A stretch of 64,000 nt of DNA from Muscardinus avellanarius (lineage: Eukaryota; Chordata; Mammalia; Rodentia; Gliridae): the NCBI GenBank assembly GCA_963383645.1, contig OY726564.1:114881415-114945414 (forward strand), in the 5' to 3' direction. Positions 1 to 12,400 of this stretch are shown piece by piece. Position 1 is the stretch's first letter. Each line of letters begins with the position of its first letter. The notes beneath the pieces were generated by a model, which was not told the origin of the DNA, ran no database searches, and worked only from the letters and a program-made list of their open reading frames with translations. Position numbers and translations under genes: made by a program.

Positions 1-50
1 CCCCCCAAGTACTGGGGTTATAGGATTTTACACCACACCTGGTAAATCTG
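1..50 (-). repeat. Truncated B1-ID type SINE
   Basis: The head end of an antisense SINE (CCCAAGTACTGGGGTTATAGG, CACCACACCTGG) runs off the window start. Confidence 0.7.
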
Positions 51-106
51 TCTTTTAACAAAAAATTCAGGAACTATGAGAGTAAGTAACATGTCCCAGT
101 GTCCAG

Positions 107-425
107 ATTCCTCTCCTCTCCTCTCTCCTCTCTCCTCCTCTCCTCTCTTCTCTCCTCTCTTCTCTTCTCTCTTCTCTTCTCTCTTCTCTCTTCTCTCTTC
201 TCTCTTCTCCTCTCCTCTCCTCTCCTCTCCTCTCCTCTCCTCTCCTCTCCTCTCCTCTCTCCTCTCTCCTCTCCTCTCTCCTCTCTCCTCTCCTCTCCTC
301 TCTCCTCTCTCCTCTCCTCTCCTCTCCTCTCCTCTCCTCTCCTCTCCTCTCCTCTCCTCTCCTCTCCTCTCTTCTCCTCTCCTCTTCTCTATCTTCTCTC
401 CTCCCTTTCTCTCCTCCTCTTCCTC
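107..425. repeat. (TCTCC/TCTTC)n polypyrimidine tract
   Basis: About 320 bp of nearly pure C/T with CTCTC and CTTCT units. It produces long spurious reading frames on both strands and could form triplex DNA. Confidence 0.95.
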
Positions 426-453
426 TTCCTCCTCCTTTTTCCCTCTTCTTCTT

Positions 454-657
454 TTGTGGTACTGGGGATTGATCCCAGGGGCATTCCACCTCTGAGCTGC
501 AGCCCCAGCCCTCCTGCCTTCCAGTCCTGCAGCCTTTTTTACTTTTTATTTTGCAGCAGGATCTCACTAAGTAGCTGAGAATCTTGCTAAATTGCTGAGG
601 CTGGCCTCCTGTCTCAGCCTCCCAAGCACTAGGATTATAGGTGTGCACCACCTCACC
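454..657 (-). repeat. B1-ID type SINE, antisense
   Basis: It shows GTGGTACTGGGGATTGATCC, the complement of the ID-like tail, through to a B1-like head (CCTCCCAAGCACTAGGATTATAGG, CACCACC). Confidence 0.85.
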
Positions 658-868
658 CTTTTGTATACCAGTGAGTGGGCTAGATCCTTCAGTTGAAGAT
701 TGTCTCACTGAGGTTAGAACCTGCCCTCTTTTTACATATGAGGGAACTGCCAAAACTACAGTAAGAACTATGTAAGAACAGGATAGTTTTCATATCTCTT
801 TTCCCTTCAAGTAGCCAAGATTAGTGTCAAATTCTTTTGCATTTTAAAATTAAAATAATGTCTTGAAA

Positions 869-1081
869 GCTGGGCGTGATGGTGCACGCTTGTAATCCCA
901 GCATTCGGGAGGCGGAGACAGGAGGATCGCAGTTTCGCAGCCAGCCTCAGCTACTTAGTGAGGCCTCCGCAACTTAGTGAGGCCTTGTTTCAAAATAAAG
1001 AATAAAATATAGGGCTGGGGGTGTAGCTTGGAAGCAGAATGCCCCTTAGGAACCCCCCCCCCCACACACACCCGCACACAC
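869..1081 (+). repeat. B1-ID type SINE with perfect target-site duplication
   Basis: The head GCTGGGCGTGATGGTGCACG and the ID-like tail end in C/A-rich sequence. It is flanked by identical 15-bp direct repeats (AATAATGTCTTGAAA, 854-868 and 1082-1096), proving an L1-type retroposition. Confidence 0.92.
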
Positions 1082-1274
1082 AATAATGTCTTGAAATGTT
1101 AAAGAAAAACGAAAACAGCAGAATGAACTATAATTCTAGCAGTTTAAACAACACTTTGGGAATATCTTTTTCCTTATGGGCACATATCTTCCTAGAATTT
1201 ATGATTAGCAATAAGACATTTTGCATTGGGAATTTAAACTTCAGCATCGTAATCATCTTCTGTGTTCCCGTTGA

Positions 1275-1440
1275 GTGCTTAAGTATTTTAGTTGCTGCAT
1301 GGTAAATGATTTCCCTAATGAACAGTTAGGTTGTTTCCAGTGTTTAATTGTTGTGTGCTAATAGTGTTTTGTTGCTCTTAAATTATTTCCTTGGAATAAA
1401 TTCTCAAGTGTCCTATTCTGGAACAGAGAGGCTGTAAACA
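1275..1440 (-). repeat. Old L1 fragment, antisense (likely)
   Basis: The text GGTTGTTTCCAGTGTTTAATTG and following TTGGAATAAATTC resembles the antisense 3' part of old mammalian L1 elements. It is identified by recollection of the consensus only. Confidence 0.45.
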
Positions 1441-2760
1441 TTTTTATGGGCCTCACCACCCAGCCACAGATAACTAGGCCAAAAAGATTCTATGAATCTA
1501 CATGACACACGAGTGCCTCTAAAGTTAGACTTTTTTTTTAAGGTTGTTTTTCCTTTCAGCAAAATGATGGGTTAGAATCCCTGAAACAATCTTCAAGCTA
1601 AAGCAAACACTAACGCTGAATAAAATACCAAAATGATCAACTTACATGAATTACTGAGTTGACAAAACAAAAGGAAACTAGGATCTTCAGATTGAATCAG
1701 AGCAACTATTCTGGTGGCTGCTGAAGTGGCCTGCACCCTGGCTGGTCTGTTGGACACGCAAGGCAGACACGGACCGAGGTTCCAGCCCTCCCTGCGTGCC
1801 ACCTTAGGGGAGCACCACGCTGTGGTCCCAGAGTCCCATTATAAATGGTGACGTGAAGGGTGATCACTAAGTCCAAGTGGTGTCTGCTGGAGTTCCCCAT
1901 TGTAAAGGCACCTTTCTGTTTGTACCAACAACTTATCTGTAGGACAACACCTGGAGACGGTAGGATGCCTGGCTCCTTAGCCATCTCTACCTGATGCCCA
2001 GTGCCTGGACACCAGCCTGACTTGATGATCACAGCGCTGGTTTGGAAATGATTCTGCAGTTCTGCCATTTCAAGATTTACTTTTTGATATTCTTCAAATA
2101 TCAAGAGCTTCTTGTTTCTTCTCCTTCTTTGGGCTTATGGATTCTTTTTTTAAAAAAATAATCCATTACTCAGTATTTTTTCTGATGCTTCAATTGTGCC
2201 CAATATGGCCAGCAAGGATTACTGTACTCTTCTGATATATTCAGGAAGTTTTAGTGTGCTTGCTTACTTCTGGCACAGCAAGAAAACCTAGGCTTACCCT
2301 GTACTCTGACACAGATGGGAACCACTGGTTCCCCCAAAGAGACCTTCTTGTAGAGGAAAATGGAATTTGGAAACCAGTTTCTGGGTAGTAGGTGTGCTCA
2401 TTTCTGCTACGGAATGAAGGCCTTCAGTGGACTGTGCTGGACTTAGTTACAGTACTGCTGCGTGGGTGCCTGTTCATGTGCAAAGTCCATAGTTATTCCT
2501 TCACAGTGAGAATCTCAGTACCTGACAACATCAGTATATCTATTCCTGGATTCGGTCCTTTAATACACAAACATAGTTTTAGGAATAGTGCATCGATAGC
2601 ATTACCAACAAGATCCTACAGTTTAAGGTGTGCTTTCATCTCCAGAATACGCCACGGAGTGTGCTCCGAGTCCTGCCTCCACTGGTGTCTGGACTATTCT
2701 CTTCTCTGTGTTTATGTTATTGCCTTGATAAACTGGAAGGCTCAATTATTTCTAGTTGCA
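1441..2760. other. Intergenic sequence, no gene seen
   Basis: Mostly unique sequence. The longest open frame (1706-2104, minus strand) has no recognisable domain and no splice or promoter support. Confidence 0.6.
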
Positions 2761-2814
2761 TTCAGTTTTCAGGGTTCCCTTTATTTCTTGTCTTTTTGAC
2801 ACCCTTCTTTTGAT

Positions 2815-3020
2815 TATTTTTTTTTATAAGAAAGAGCAGATGCACACATATGTATCTTATTTCCCCTCATACTACAGGTAGCTTATGACATACTTTTTGG
2901 CCCTTTGATTAAAAAAATGTAACGATGTAACTAAGCATCACTTCACTGTACAGCTGTACCATATTCCTTCAATGGTTTTGTCTGTTTAGGTTTCCCAATA
3001 TCTTGCTATTAAAAGTCACA
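2815..3020 (-). repeat. Old L1 fragment, antisense (likely)
   Basis: CTGTACAGCTGTACCATATTCC followed by a TTTAGGTTTCC-like stretch and GCTATTAAAAG resembles degraded antisense L1 ORF2/3' sequence. Confidence 0.45.
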
Positions 3021-3041
3021 CCACATAAATGCCTTATGCAC

Positions 3042-3220
3042 TTGTGTGTGTGTGTGTGTAGTGCTGGAGGTTGAACCCAGGAGCATTTGCCTCTGAGCCA
3101 CACCCCCAGCCCTTTTTAATGGTTTTGTTTTATTTTGAAACAGAGTCTCAGGAGTTTGCTGAGAGTCTTGTATAAGATCCTCCTGTCTCAGGATCCCAGC
3201 GCGGGGCACCACACCTGGCT
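3042..3220 (-). repeat. (TG)n plus antisense SINE
   Basis: A short TG tract (3042-3059) is the mutated A-rich tail of an antisense B1-ID SINE running to CACACCTGGCT. Confidence 0.82.
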
Positions 3221-3837
3221 GACACCTCCCTTTTTGACAGTTGTCCTCAGATGACCTCTGCTCCTCCTCTTCCATCTTCCTGCCGCATAATTTTTATTTT
3301 TAGCTTTGTCAGGATTTTCTCTGGTTCTGTTAAGTCACTAGAAACCGTGTAGATTAGTTTAAACGTCCTTGGAATGTTTATATTGACATTTCAACAAAAG
3401 CTACTTATTTGGAATCAGTGTGTCCTAACACAGGAAGGGTTGCTTCATGTTCTTAAAAGACATAAACAAATAACAACAGTTCTGAAATTGATTAGCCATG
3501 AAAATTTCACATACTACCGTGTTGGAATTGGCAAAAATAGAGCCAACTTTCTTTTAGGGACCCATCAGTCAGCAAAACAAATCTCACGGCAAGTTTTTCT
3601 CACCTTGACCTTTCACATGGTTATGTGCAAAAGGGAAAATGAATGTCCTAGCTAGCACAAAATGCTGTAAAATAATAGCAGTATTATTTTAGGCAGAAAA
3701 TAATAGACAACTTCTCACATTTCTGCCTCAGTAGGTGGGAGGTTGAAAGAATATTATTCTCGTAAAAAATATTTTCTGAGCTTTTATCAGCAGGACTATT
3801 TACTTTGGAGGAGAGCCAGTGCTTATAGAAATATTAG
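3221..3837. other. Intergenic unique sequence
   Basis: I see no gene or clear repeat here. The 93-codon open frame at 3374-3655 has no recognisable features. Confidence 0.55.
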
Positions 3838-3948
3838 CCTCAGCAACTTAGTGAGACCATGCTCCACAATAAAAAATAGTGCTGGGGATGAAGCTCAGAG
3901 ATAGAACACCACTGGGTCCAATCCTTAGTATTCAAAAAAAAAAAAAAA
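3838..3948 (+). repeat. 5'-truncated SINE, ID-like tail
   Basis: This is the second half of a SINE (CAGCAACTTAGTGAGACC, GCTGGGGATGAAGCTCAGAG) ending in a poly(A) run. Confidence 0.8.
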
Positions 3949-4005
3949 GGAAAAAAAGAAATAGTAATATATATGGTGGCCTCCTACCTTACAAAGACTG
4001 AATTT

Positions 4006-4196
4006 TTTTGTGTGTGTGGTACTGGGGTTTCTGGAAGCCCTTCTACCTCTGGGCTACACTCCCAAACCTGTTTTATATTACTTTTATTTGGAATAGGGTC
4101 TCTTAAACCAGCGTGGCTGGCTTTGAACCTGCACGATCCTCCTGTCTCCGCCTCCCAAGAGCAGGGATTACAAGCGTGCGCCACCACGCCCGGCCT
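4006..4196 (-). repeat. Young GC-rich SINE, antisense, with perfect TSD
   Basis: GGTACTGGGGTTTCTGGAAG through CCACGCCCGGC, flanked by 14-bp perfect direct repeats CAAAGACTGAATTT (3992-4005 and 4197-4210). Confidence 0.92.
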
Positions 4197-4210
4197 CAAA
4201 GACTGAATTT

Positions 4211-5008
4211 AAATTCTCTGCAAACACAGAAATATTTATGCTGGTTAGAATGTCTGCTAGTTGGTAGGCCAGCTATTTTCTCTAGAGCTGTGCTGCTGGT
4301 ATTTATAAATGCATAATTTATGGAGAACAGGTAAATGCCGTGCATTTACATCTAGAATGTTCCTGACAGATTGCTATTAAAGTCACAGACGACCTTGTGC
4401 ATATGTATTCACAGTACTGTATGTATTGTATGCATATATCCACAATCAAGTTTACTGGGAAAACGTTGCTAGGCAGATGGGAAGCACGTTCCTACACTTT
4501 TCAGAGTCCTTCCCAGGCTGCCATGGCCCAGGCTCTTGAGGAAGGACGCTCTGTTATATGCACCTCCAGGCTTACGGGATCATCGTGGTGTTTTTCACTG
4601 AGCAACTCTGGGCGGTCGTGTTCCACGGAATAGTTCCAGAAGCCATTGCTACTGGTGCCATGAATACGAGTGGGGATTCTGACAGGTCTTGGGTCACACT
4701 CCTCGGGGATGCCCAGTGGGCTGTAACTCACTTTCCAGAAGTCAGTTCATCCTCTGGGGAGCTCTGCTGCCTTACGGCTCGTGGGCGCTCTCGAGCACCT
4801 GTTTTCAATCAGTGGGGCCCGCCACCATAGCCTAGACACTTCCCACCACCCCAACCACTAGATGAGGCATTGCTGAGAGTGACCACGCCTGTCCCAGAGC
4901 CCTGGCAGCTTCTCGGGTACCTTCTGACACCCAAGGGCCAGTCGCCTCTGAGTGGCTGAGTCTAAAGGGAGCGTTTCTAATGGCAACCGGAGGTGCTGTA
5001 CTTTCATT
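4211..5008. other. Intergenic unique sequence
   Basis: No gene is supported. There are overlapping short open frames on both strands at 4397-4830 only. Confidence 0.5.
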
Positions 5009-5072
5009 TCTCTCTCTCTCTCCCTCTTCCCTCTCCCTCTCCCCTCTCCCCTCTCCCCTCTCCCCTCTTCTG

Positions 5073-5164
<92 letters not shown>
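5009..5164. repeat. (TCTCCC)n-(TC)n-(TG)n compound microsatellite
   Basis: Pyrimidine units pass into about 24 TC and then about 20 TG dinucleotides. Confidence 0.95.
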
Positions 5165-5165
<1 letters not shown>

Positions 5166-5361
5166 GTGTGTGTTGCTGGAGATTGAACTCAGGGGCATTC
5201 TACCCCTGAGCTACACCTCCAGCCTCCACCCCTTTTTGAAACAAACAAACAAACAATCAAAAAAGCCTCACTATATTGCTGAGGCTGGTCTGGAACCTAC
5301 AATCCTCCTGTCTCAGTCTTCCAAGTACTGGGATTACAATCGCATGTCACCATGCCCGGCT
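5165..5361 (-). repeat. B1-ID type SINE, antisense
   Basis: GCTGGAGATTGAACTCAGGG through CACCATGCCCGGC. The adjacent TG tract is its expanded tail. Confidence 0.87.
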
Positions 5362-6519
5362 TTTGCTTTTATCTTTAAACTAAGGCATTAGGATATAAAA
5401 ACATTCCTATCCCGCAGACAGCACACTAGTTCACACATCAGGAGCCTGGGTTTCAAAGGAAGCCATAGATACCTAGTGTGAAGTCACACAGCCAGGTCGG
5501 GCGACGCTGGTTTTGGTGGTTTGCAGATGTGTGTGCCTACAAAGATGAGGTGTTTCTTCTATTTCATTCCGTTTCCCAGAAATTCAGCAAAACAGAGATC
5601 CAGATCTATTGCACAAAAAACCCAAATCATTGTACGCTGATTAGATTTTTCTGGATCTTTTTTGGGGGGTGGTTAATGACTCACTCCTGAGCACTCTGCA
5701 GATCCCCATGTCTCCCAAGCAGTTTAGAAACAGCTAGGACACCCTCATAGCTGAGAAGGGGTGTCACTTCCCAGAGTCCAACCAGGCTCTCTTAATTAAG
5801 ACAAGCATTTCACTCCTTAGAGTCGTAGATAAAGACTCTCCCAGGCCGAGTACCTCTGGCCAGACTCACTGGAGGCATCGTTTTGTGAGATGAGGCGATA
5901 AAGCCAGCTTCTTGTAAAGGTATTGTTCATCTCTTCCTCTCCTCCTATCTATTAGGATCAGAGACAAGCCTTGCTGGCTTGGTGACACTGCCCTCTGTGT
6001 TCCTGTAACTTTCCCCAGGGAAGGACTTGCGGGTTTTTTAGACTCTGTTTTCTCTCCAAAATCAACATTGTTCGACAACGCAAAGGAACCTCTGAACATC
6101 AGAGGCCCAGGGAACCCACGCCCAGCAACTAGGAAGTTCTGTTTTAAACGTCCGCCCAACACCCCCTCCCACGGTCCTCTTTCTGGACCATGCACGCACG
6201 CTATTCTGCCTGACTTCTCATTTTATCTGCTTTGCATGAGCCTTAGGTTTGCAGCCTGCGGCACTGGCAGAGGTGCAAGGCTGCAGCTGACACCTGCCAC
6301 CCATCTCACATCTGTGGGCTAGGTGCGCGGATGCACAGGCAGGCTGTGTTGGGGTGACTGGCGCAGGCAGGCTGCCCACTCTTTTATTTAGGTGGCCTCC
6401 CCATGAAAGAGGTTGGCTTTCTGCTTTGGTATCAGCACTGTCTAGTTTGGTACACAGTTTATAACCTCCCAGAATTAGTTGGGTAGGCTCAAGTTACTCG
6501 CGCGTGCGCACGCGCGAAT
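5362..6519. other. Intergenic unique sequence
   Basis: No gene is seen. It contains a MIR-like scrap near 5435-5500 and a purine-pyrimidine alternating CG-rich stretch (GCGCGTGCGCACGCGCG, about 6499-6515) that could adopt Z-DNA. Confidence 0.5.
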
Positions 6520-6705
6520 GTGTGTGTGCTACTAAGCATTAAAACCAGGGATGTTCTGCCTCTGAGCCATACCTTCCATTCCTATTTTATTTATTATTTT
6601 GAAATAGGGCCTCCATAAGTTGCTGAAGCTGGCCTGCACCCCGCGATCCTTCCGTCTCAGCCTCCCAATTCCTGGGATTACAGGTGTATACTGCCATTCA
6701 CTGCT
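6520..6705 (-). repeat. Diverged SINE, antisense
   Basis: TTCTGCCTCTGAGCCATACC through CCTGGGATTACAGGTGTATAC. It is older than most copies here. Confidence 0.78.
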
Positions 6706-7339
6706 AAAATTTGAAGATACATCAAAGAGTGTTTAAATTGGTGCTCTACCTCACTGGGGAAACCCACTACCTTTGCGCCTAGCACTCTCTCGGAGCTGAC
6801 TTATCTGGTGTGGGAGTCTCGTCATTTTCAGCGTGGCTGTGCACCCTGAGAGAGGTGTTCCCTCTGCTCTGTGGGCTGACCACGCACCTCGGTGAGGGAC
6901 TTGGGGCGACCTCATCAGCCCCGAGCTAGCTCCTCAGGCTCCACGCTGAGTTTGGTGTTAGGACATACAGGCATTGGCAGCTGTTCCCAAATGCATTTCT
7001 TTCTCTATACAGTGATAAATAAAGGTCAAAAGAATAGTGTGCGCCCTGTCTCGCGAGGACGCCTTGTATCCTGAGACCCATGGTTAGGACGCACGAACAG
7101 ACGTTTATCCGTGCCTCATGTGACTTCATTTACTTCTTTAATCAACAAACACTTTTGATCATTTACCAGGCTGGATCAGAGGCTGGGGATTCCACAGGTA
7201 AAGTGAGACACCCTCTGAGAAGACATCATCATGATTTCCAAAATTATCCCCATAATTCAGCAAAACCGGGGGCAATAGTAACCAGGGGACAGAAAGTAAA
7301 GGAGTACTGTAACAAACATCTGATGCCAGTCATGACACC
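6706..7339. other. Intergenic sequence with possible old L2/MIR remnant
   Basis: About 7140-7225 (CAACAAACACTTTTGATCATT, CTGGGGATTCCACAGG) resembles an old L2-type element. Nothing else is recognised. Confidence 0.4.
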
Positions 7340-7515
7340 TTTTGTTGGGGGCTGAGCCCAGGTGCATTCTACCTTTGATCTACTATACTCCTAATCCATT
7401 TTAAATTTTTTATTTGGAAATAGGGTCTCACTAGGTTGATGAGAATCTCACTACTTGCTGAGGCTGTCCTCAAACCTGTGATCCTCCTGTCTCAGCCTCC
7501 CAAGTCCCAGACACC
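7340..7515 (-). repeat. Diverged SINE, antisense
   Basis: GGGGGCTGAGCCCAGGTGCATTC through CAGCCTCCCAAGTCCCAG. Confidence 0.78.
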
Positions 7516-7756
7516 TTTGCACATATGTTTTCTGTGCTGCGTGCCCCCTCTTTACACAGTCTCTGCACAACTCAGAAGGTGTGTGGAGCCCAAACGGAGC
7601 AACAAAGTCACAGGTCGGTCACGGCCATGGAGGTGTGGTGGCCCAGGCCTTGGAGGCAGATGAACCTGGGTTAGGGGCTCAGTTCTGCCACTTACAGCTA
7701 AGAGATCTTAGGCATGTTAGTAAAATATAAATTTATTTATTTACTGATTTAATTTT

Positions 7757-7935
7757 TGAGGCACTGGGGACTGAACCTAGGGACACTCTCCCACCGAGCC
7801 ACATCTCCAGCCCTTTCTGCTTTTACTTTTGTTGTTTTTTATTTTGAGACGGGGTCTCTCTAAACTGGCCAGGCTGGCCTTGAACTTGTGATCCTCCCGC
7901 TTCAGTCTCCAAGAGACTGATTTATGGGAGTGCAG
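7757..7935 (-). repeat. SINE, antisense
   Basis: GAGGCACTGGGGACTGAACC through TCAGTCTCC and a diverged head. Confidence 0.8.
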
Positions 7936-9136
7936 CTCTGTGCTGGAAAAGTTCTTTAAACTCTTTAAGCTTCTGTGCCCTTGTAAAACAGGGATGGTAA
8001 TACCTCATTCCTGACCATGTCATGATGCTCAGATGGCTGGTATATTTGCTTTTAGTACTGAGTTTGGTGAGAAGTGGACAATTAAGGACAGATGCTTGAT
8101 TATTGATTATAATCATTATTCAAGAAGTAGAGCCAGCAGACGCAGCATCTGTGCACAGAATGCCAGTTCGCAAGTAAGACATGGGGTGTGGCGGGGCACT
8201 GACCACACGTGTCTGCTGTGCTCTGTAATTCCCGCTTGAAGGTCTGGGTGGCCCCTGGATTCACAGAGTGATTCCCTTCTGAGCAGAGGGAGCTAGAACC
8301 CTTGCCAATTCAGAAGACACGTCCCCAGGTGATCATTAAGGCTCACCTTTCCTCTAGTTCCTGGATTCAATCTGTGTTGGACAGATAGACCCCAAAGAGC
8401 TCAGAGGACCCCAGCCCACAGCCATGGAAAACTCTGTTCTACCAACAATCCGGATGAGGCAGAAGAGGCTTCATCCCAGCCTTGCAGAAAGAACCTCGCC
8501 AAAGAGCCCAGCTGGCCATCAGTTTGACTTTGGCAACACGGAACCCAGAGCAGAGACCACCATACCTTGGACCACCTTATTCTTCTGACCCACAGAATAT
8601 GCAGTCATAAACTTATATGTTAGGGAGCCACTGAGTTGGTAGTGAATTGTGAGGGCATCGATAGAAAATGAATAGCCAACTACATCTTACAGATAATGCC
8701 ACATCCAAACCCAAGCACGTGGTTCACTGGGGATCCCCCTGGAAGTGCAGGGGACTGACCATTTCCTCCCAGGATGGGCCACAGCCAGAGGGGCTGGAGC
8801 AGGTGGACTTTGTCACCAGCTCTCTTGCCCTGCTGGGGGTATGCTGGGGCATCTGCTCTATCCCCCACCGGTCCTAGTGAGACTGACCCCTGGGCACCTA
8901 CAGTGGTAACCTGCATGTCAGCCAGGTTTTGTGAGTCCCTTCCTTTCCTGGTCTCACCTCCTCTGCTCCTCCAGTGTTCCTCGGCATCACCTGCCACATA
9001 AGCAACTTGCAGCCACATCCATGGCTGGAAACAGCCCACCCAGGGCCCGGGTGGGGTGATGTGCTGTAGCATACTGAGGTGTGCTGCCCTGCAGAGAGGA
9101 CATGGCTCGGCAGTGGTACAGGCATGAATTGATTTT
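7936..9136. other. Intergenic unique sequence
   Basis: No gene supported. A 130-codon minus-strand frame (8680-9072) overlaps other frames and shows no recognisable domain. Confidence 0.5.
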
Positions 9137-9439
9137 TATTTTTATTTTTGTGGTACTGAGGATTGAACCTAGGGGCCTTCTATCTCCAAGCTACACTTCC
9201 AGACCTTTTTATTTTCCTTGTTTGGAAAAATAAAACAAGACGCGATCAATGCCCCACCATACCCCATATCTTACTTGTACTTTCCCAACCTAGATCCCAA
9301 CAACTGGATCCAAGTTGTGAGAATGTACCTAGGTTGCTGAGAGCCTCCCTGCATTGCCAAGGCTGGCTTCGAACCTGTGCACCTCCTGTCTTAACCTCCC
9401 AAGTACTGGGATTACAAGCATACACCACTACACCTGGCT
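9137..9439 (-). repeat. SINE, antisense, with ~100-bp internal insertion
   Basis: The tail (GTGGTACTGAGGATTGAACC) and head (CCCAAGTACTGGGATTACAAG) of one SINE are separated by extra sequence (about 9230-9335). That sequence includes a 31-bp perfect copy of DNA found at 9795-9825. Confidence 0.82.
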
Positions 9440-12400
9440 TCTGGTATTAATTGAAACCCAAGCTCTGCAATTATAAACAAAAACAAAAACAAAATAAAGC
9501 AAGCTACATGACCTCTCTGTAAACGTAGGTTAACGTCCACTTTTCATTTTGTGAAATTGGTTACGGAGCTATGTGTGAGGTGTTCTTCCACCACAGACAC
9601 TGTAGGCTGTGGTGCCTTATGGGGTGTTTTCTAGGAATGGCACATCTGGGAGACAGAAGCTACACGTTGACTTACAATATTGTATTTTCCTTGTCCACCA
9701 CTTTGTCCTGGTATGTCACAGAGAGCAGGGGCTGAAGTCAAGCACCGGGGGCCCCATAGGAGATTTGAGACTTGATGCAACAAACAAACAAACAAACTGG
9801 ATCCAAGTTGTGAGAATGTACCTAGATCTTTTCTCCCAAAAGCATAGCTTGACTTGGGCTCCACTTTGTAGAACCGCCATTGTCTAACCTTGTGTGTGCT
9901 TGTATTTTTGTAAAGACAGCACTTTAGGGAAATTGTGATTGCCACTCCCCACATCCGCTTCAGCCAATGGCATAAAGGCTGTGAGGCTATATTCCCACCA
10001 ATAGGAGCACAGCACAGTCCTGTGCTGGAAATAAAATACGCAGCAATTTTCCATCATATTGTCCTGCGCACCTGACTTTACGGGTGTCAAGGTCCCTTTA
10101 GGCAGAGAGTAAAACTCACTTTGCTGAAATGCTTTCAAATATGTGTCTTTTCCTACAGCACCATGGAAATTTATTTTTAACAAAGTCACAGAGGCAATTT
10201 GTGCAAAATAGAAACCTCTCGAGTTAAATCACTGCGTTTAAGCATTCACCGTTAACAGGTTAATGCAATCATTTCTAAATATAAAATGCTTGTCTACTCA
10301 TATAAGCTAATGAATTATAGTTTCTAGAAATTTCAGGCAGTCCTCTTAATTCGTTTTTTATGAAAACATCTATTTTTAACATCAAAGGGGGGAATAACCC
10401 TCCTTTGGGTTCCTTTTAGATCTATTTAGGATTGCTACATTTTCCTACCAACATATCAAAATCAAAGTTACATTTTAAAAAGTGACCAGACTGGAATTTT
10501 TCTGTCAAGAGGCAGTGAGCACTGAGCTAAGAATAGTCCTTTAGGAAACTTTAAACTTACCAAACAAGCTGCATAGATAGCCAAGAGAAACAAGCCCAAG
10601 GGCTTTTCTAAAATCCAGGGGTATTTTTTCTCCCGTGTTAGCAAATGTCAGCAAACAGTCTGGCCACAGTCAGGAAGAGTTCTGCTAATTAACCAGCCCA
10701 CCCCTCGCTTGTTTCTTCCGCTTCGGGAATTCACCAGGGTTGGCTCATATTAGAGATATTCCCATTAGTTAAGTCCTGAAATCCCAAGACAGAAAGTGGA
10801 GTCCGCGAGATAAGGAGCTGCCAGACAGGAAGCACAAAATACATAAAAATCCTCCAGGAAGCTCCGAAAGGGGATTAGCAGAATCACAGAACCATCTTGA
10901 ATTAGAAGAGAAAGGGGAAATGAAGTACTATCCATGCCCACTTGTGCTCCTTCTCCAGTAGCTGTTCTTTTCCTTTGGTTAGAAGCGATCAATTTTCCAT
11001 GTGTGAGAATTCAAAATGCCAGTTCATCCTAAGCATTCCTTGTATTTGCCCAACATGGCCTCCGGCCTTCAGCTCCAGGGAAAGGGTATCGTGACCAGCA
11101 GCAGTCAAACTCTGGTCAAAATTCTGGTACCTAAGTACATCTGAGCATCAGCCATGGGCGCTACCTATGTTTCCTCTAAATAAGGTGGCCTTGGGACAAG
11201 ATACCTTAAAGAATGATAGGGTTTAGCCACCCATGTAAGAACCACCCAAAATAGTCATTTAAAGTGAAAATTCCTTGACCCCACTTCAACCCACGTATTG
11301 GTTTCATCTTTCTAGAGTCTGAAAACCCCACTTGTACTCCTGGGAATGGAGAACGGAGTGAGATGGGACCCTGAGCCCCTACCCCACCCAGATGTTCTAA
11401 GTCCCAGGTGAAGGGACATGCCTCCTGGGGACCGGATAATTTTACATCACATCTGCTAGGTCTTAATGAATTGAGAGGGAACCAGACCAATTCCCATCAC
11501 ATACATGTCTCGACCAATCAAGGAACGTTGGTCTACGTCATGGTGGTCCACTGATACTAGTTCTCTTTCACAACTTTAGGTGTGCAAGAAATATCATGCT
11601 TGTGTTGGCGCAAATAAGATTGAATTTCTGTTAGGATTTCCTCCTTAAGCCCCTGCAAAGGTGACCTGCATGTTGGCAGAGTAGAATTTGGGGGGTGGAG
11701 TGGGGGAGGAGTACTAAGGCTTTCAAAAATCAGCACTTAGCAGTGAAACAAGCCTCCCCAGAGCTAGGAGAATGGGGATCTCCAAGAGGCAGGAGGAGGC
11801 TGCTGGCTGTGTCGCCCAGTCACTTTGACAGCAAGGTCCAGGCAACATATCAACCTTCTCACCTAGCTCTTGCCACCTGTGGCTATGGCCAGCCCTATTT
11901 TCAACCAGACTCAGCAACCTATCATCCACAGAGTGGCATTGGGGTCTTGGGGACCCCAACATCCTCTTTCTGGCTCTCTCACTCCCTCAGGGATGCCCCT
12001 CCACCATGAAGATGAGAATGTGTGGGTCCAGGCACAGAAGCAAAAGTGATCCAAGTCCTCCTTGCCCAAGCACAGGGTGTGGAGTGGAGGAGAAGGGACT
12101 TCCAGGAAAGAGTGATGGAACAGGAAGGCGCGGCGCCTTGAGGGGGCGTGCCGGGTTGGCGCAGGCTCCTTCCTTTTCTGGGTCAAATCCACGCAGCAGG
12201 AGATGCATCTCCCAGGAGGGAGATCAACAGTGAGGTCCCGTGTGGGGCCAGGTGGAAAGCTGAGCAACTCAGGAACCCTCAGCGGCATCCTTGAAGCTTT
12301 GGGGGCCAGGGAGCCTGAAGGCACCTCGAATCATCCTATTTCTTGGGGGACATTTTAAATTCCTTAGAGGGTTGGGGATAAGATTCCACACCCCAGCTAT

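Noticed and set aside
67..753. Arg/Glu-rich minus-strand frame and Ser/Leu-rich plus-strand frames
   Set aside because: These are translations of the CTCTC simple repeat and the adjacent SINE.
1706..2104. 132-codon minus-strand open frame
   Set aside because: I could not recognise any family and saw no splice sites, promoter or poly(A) signal. It could be chance or a very old pseudogene.
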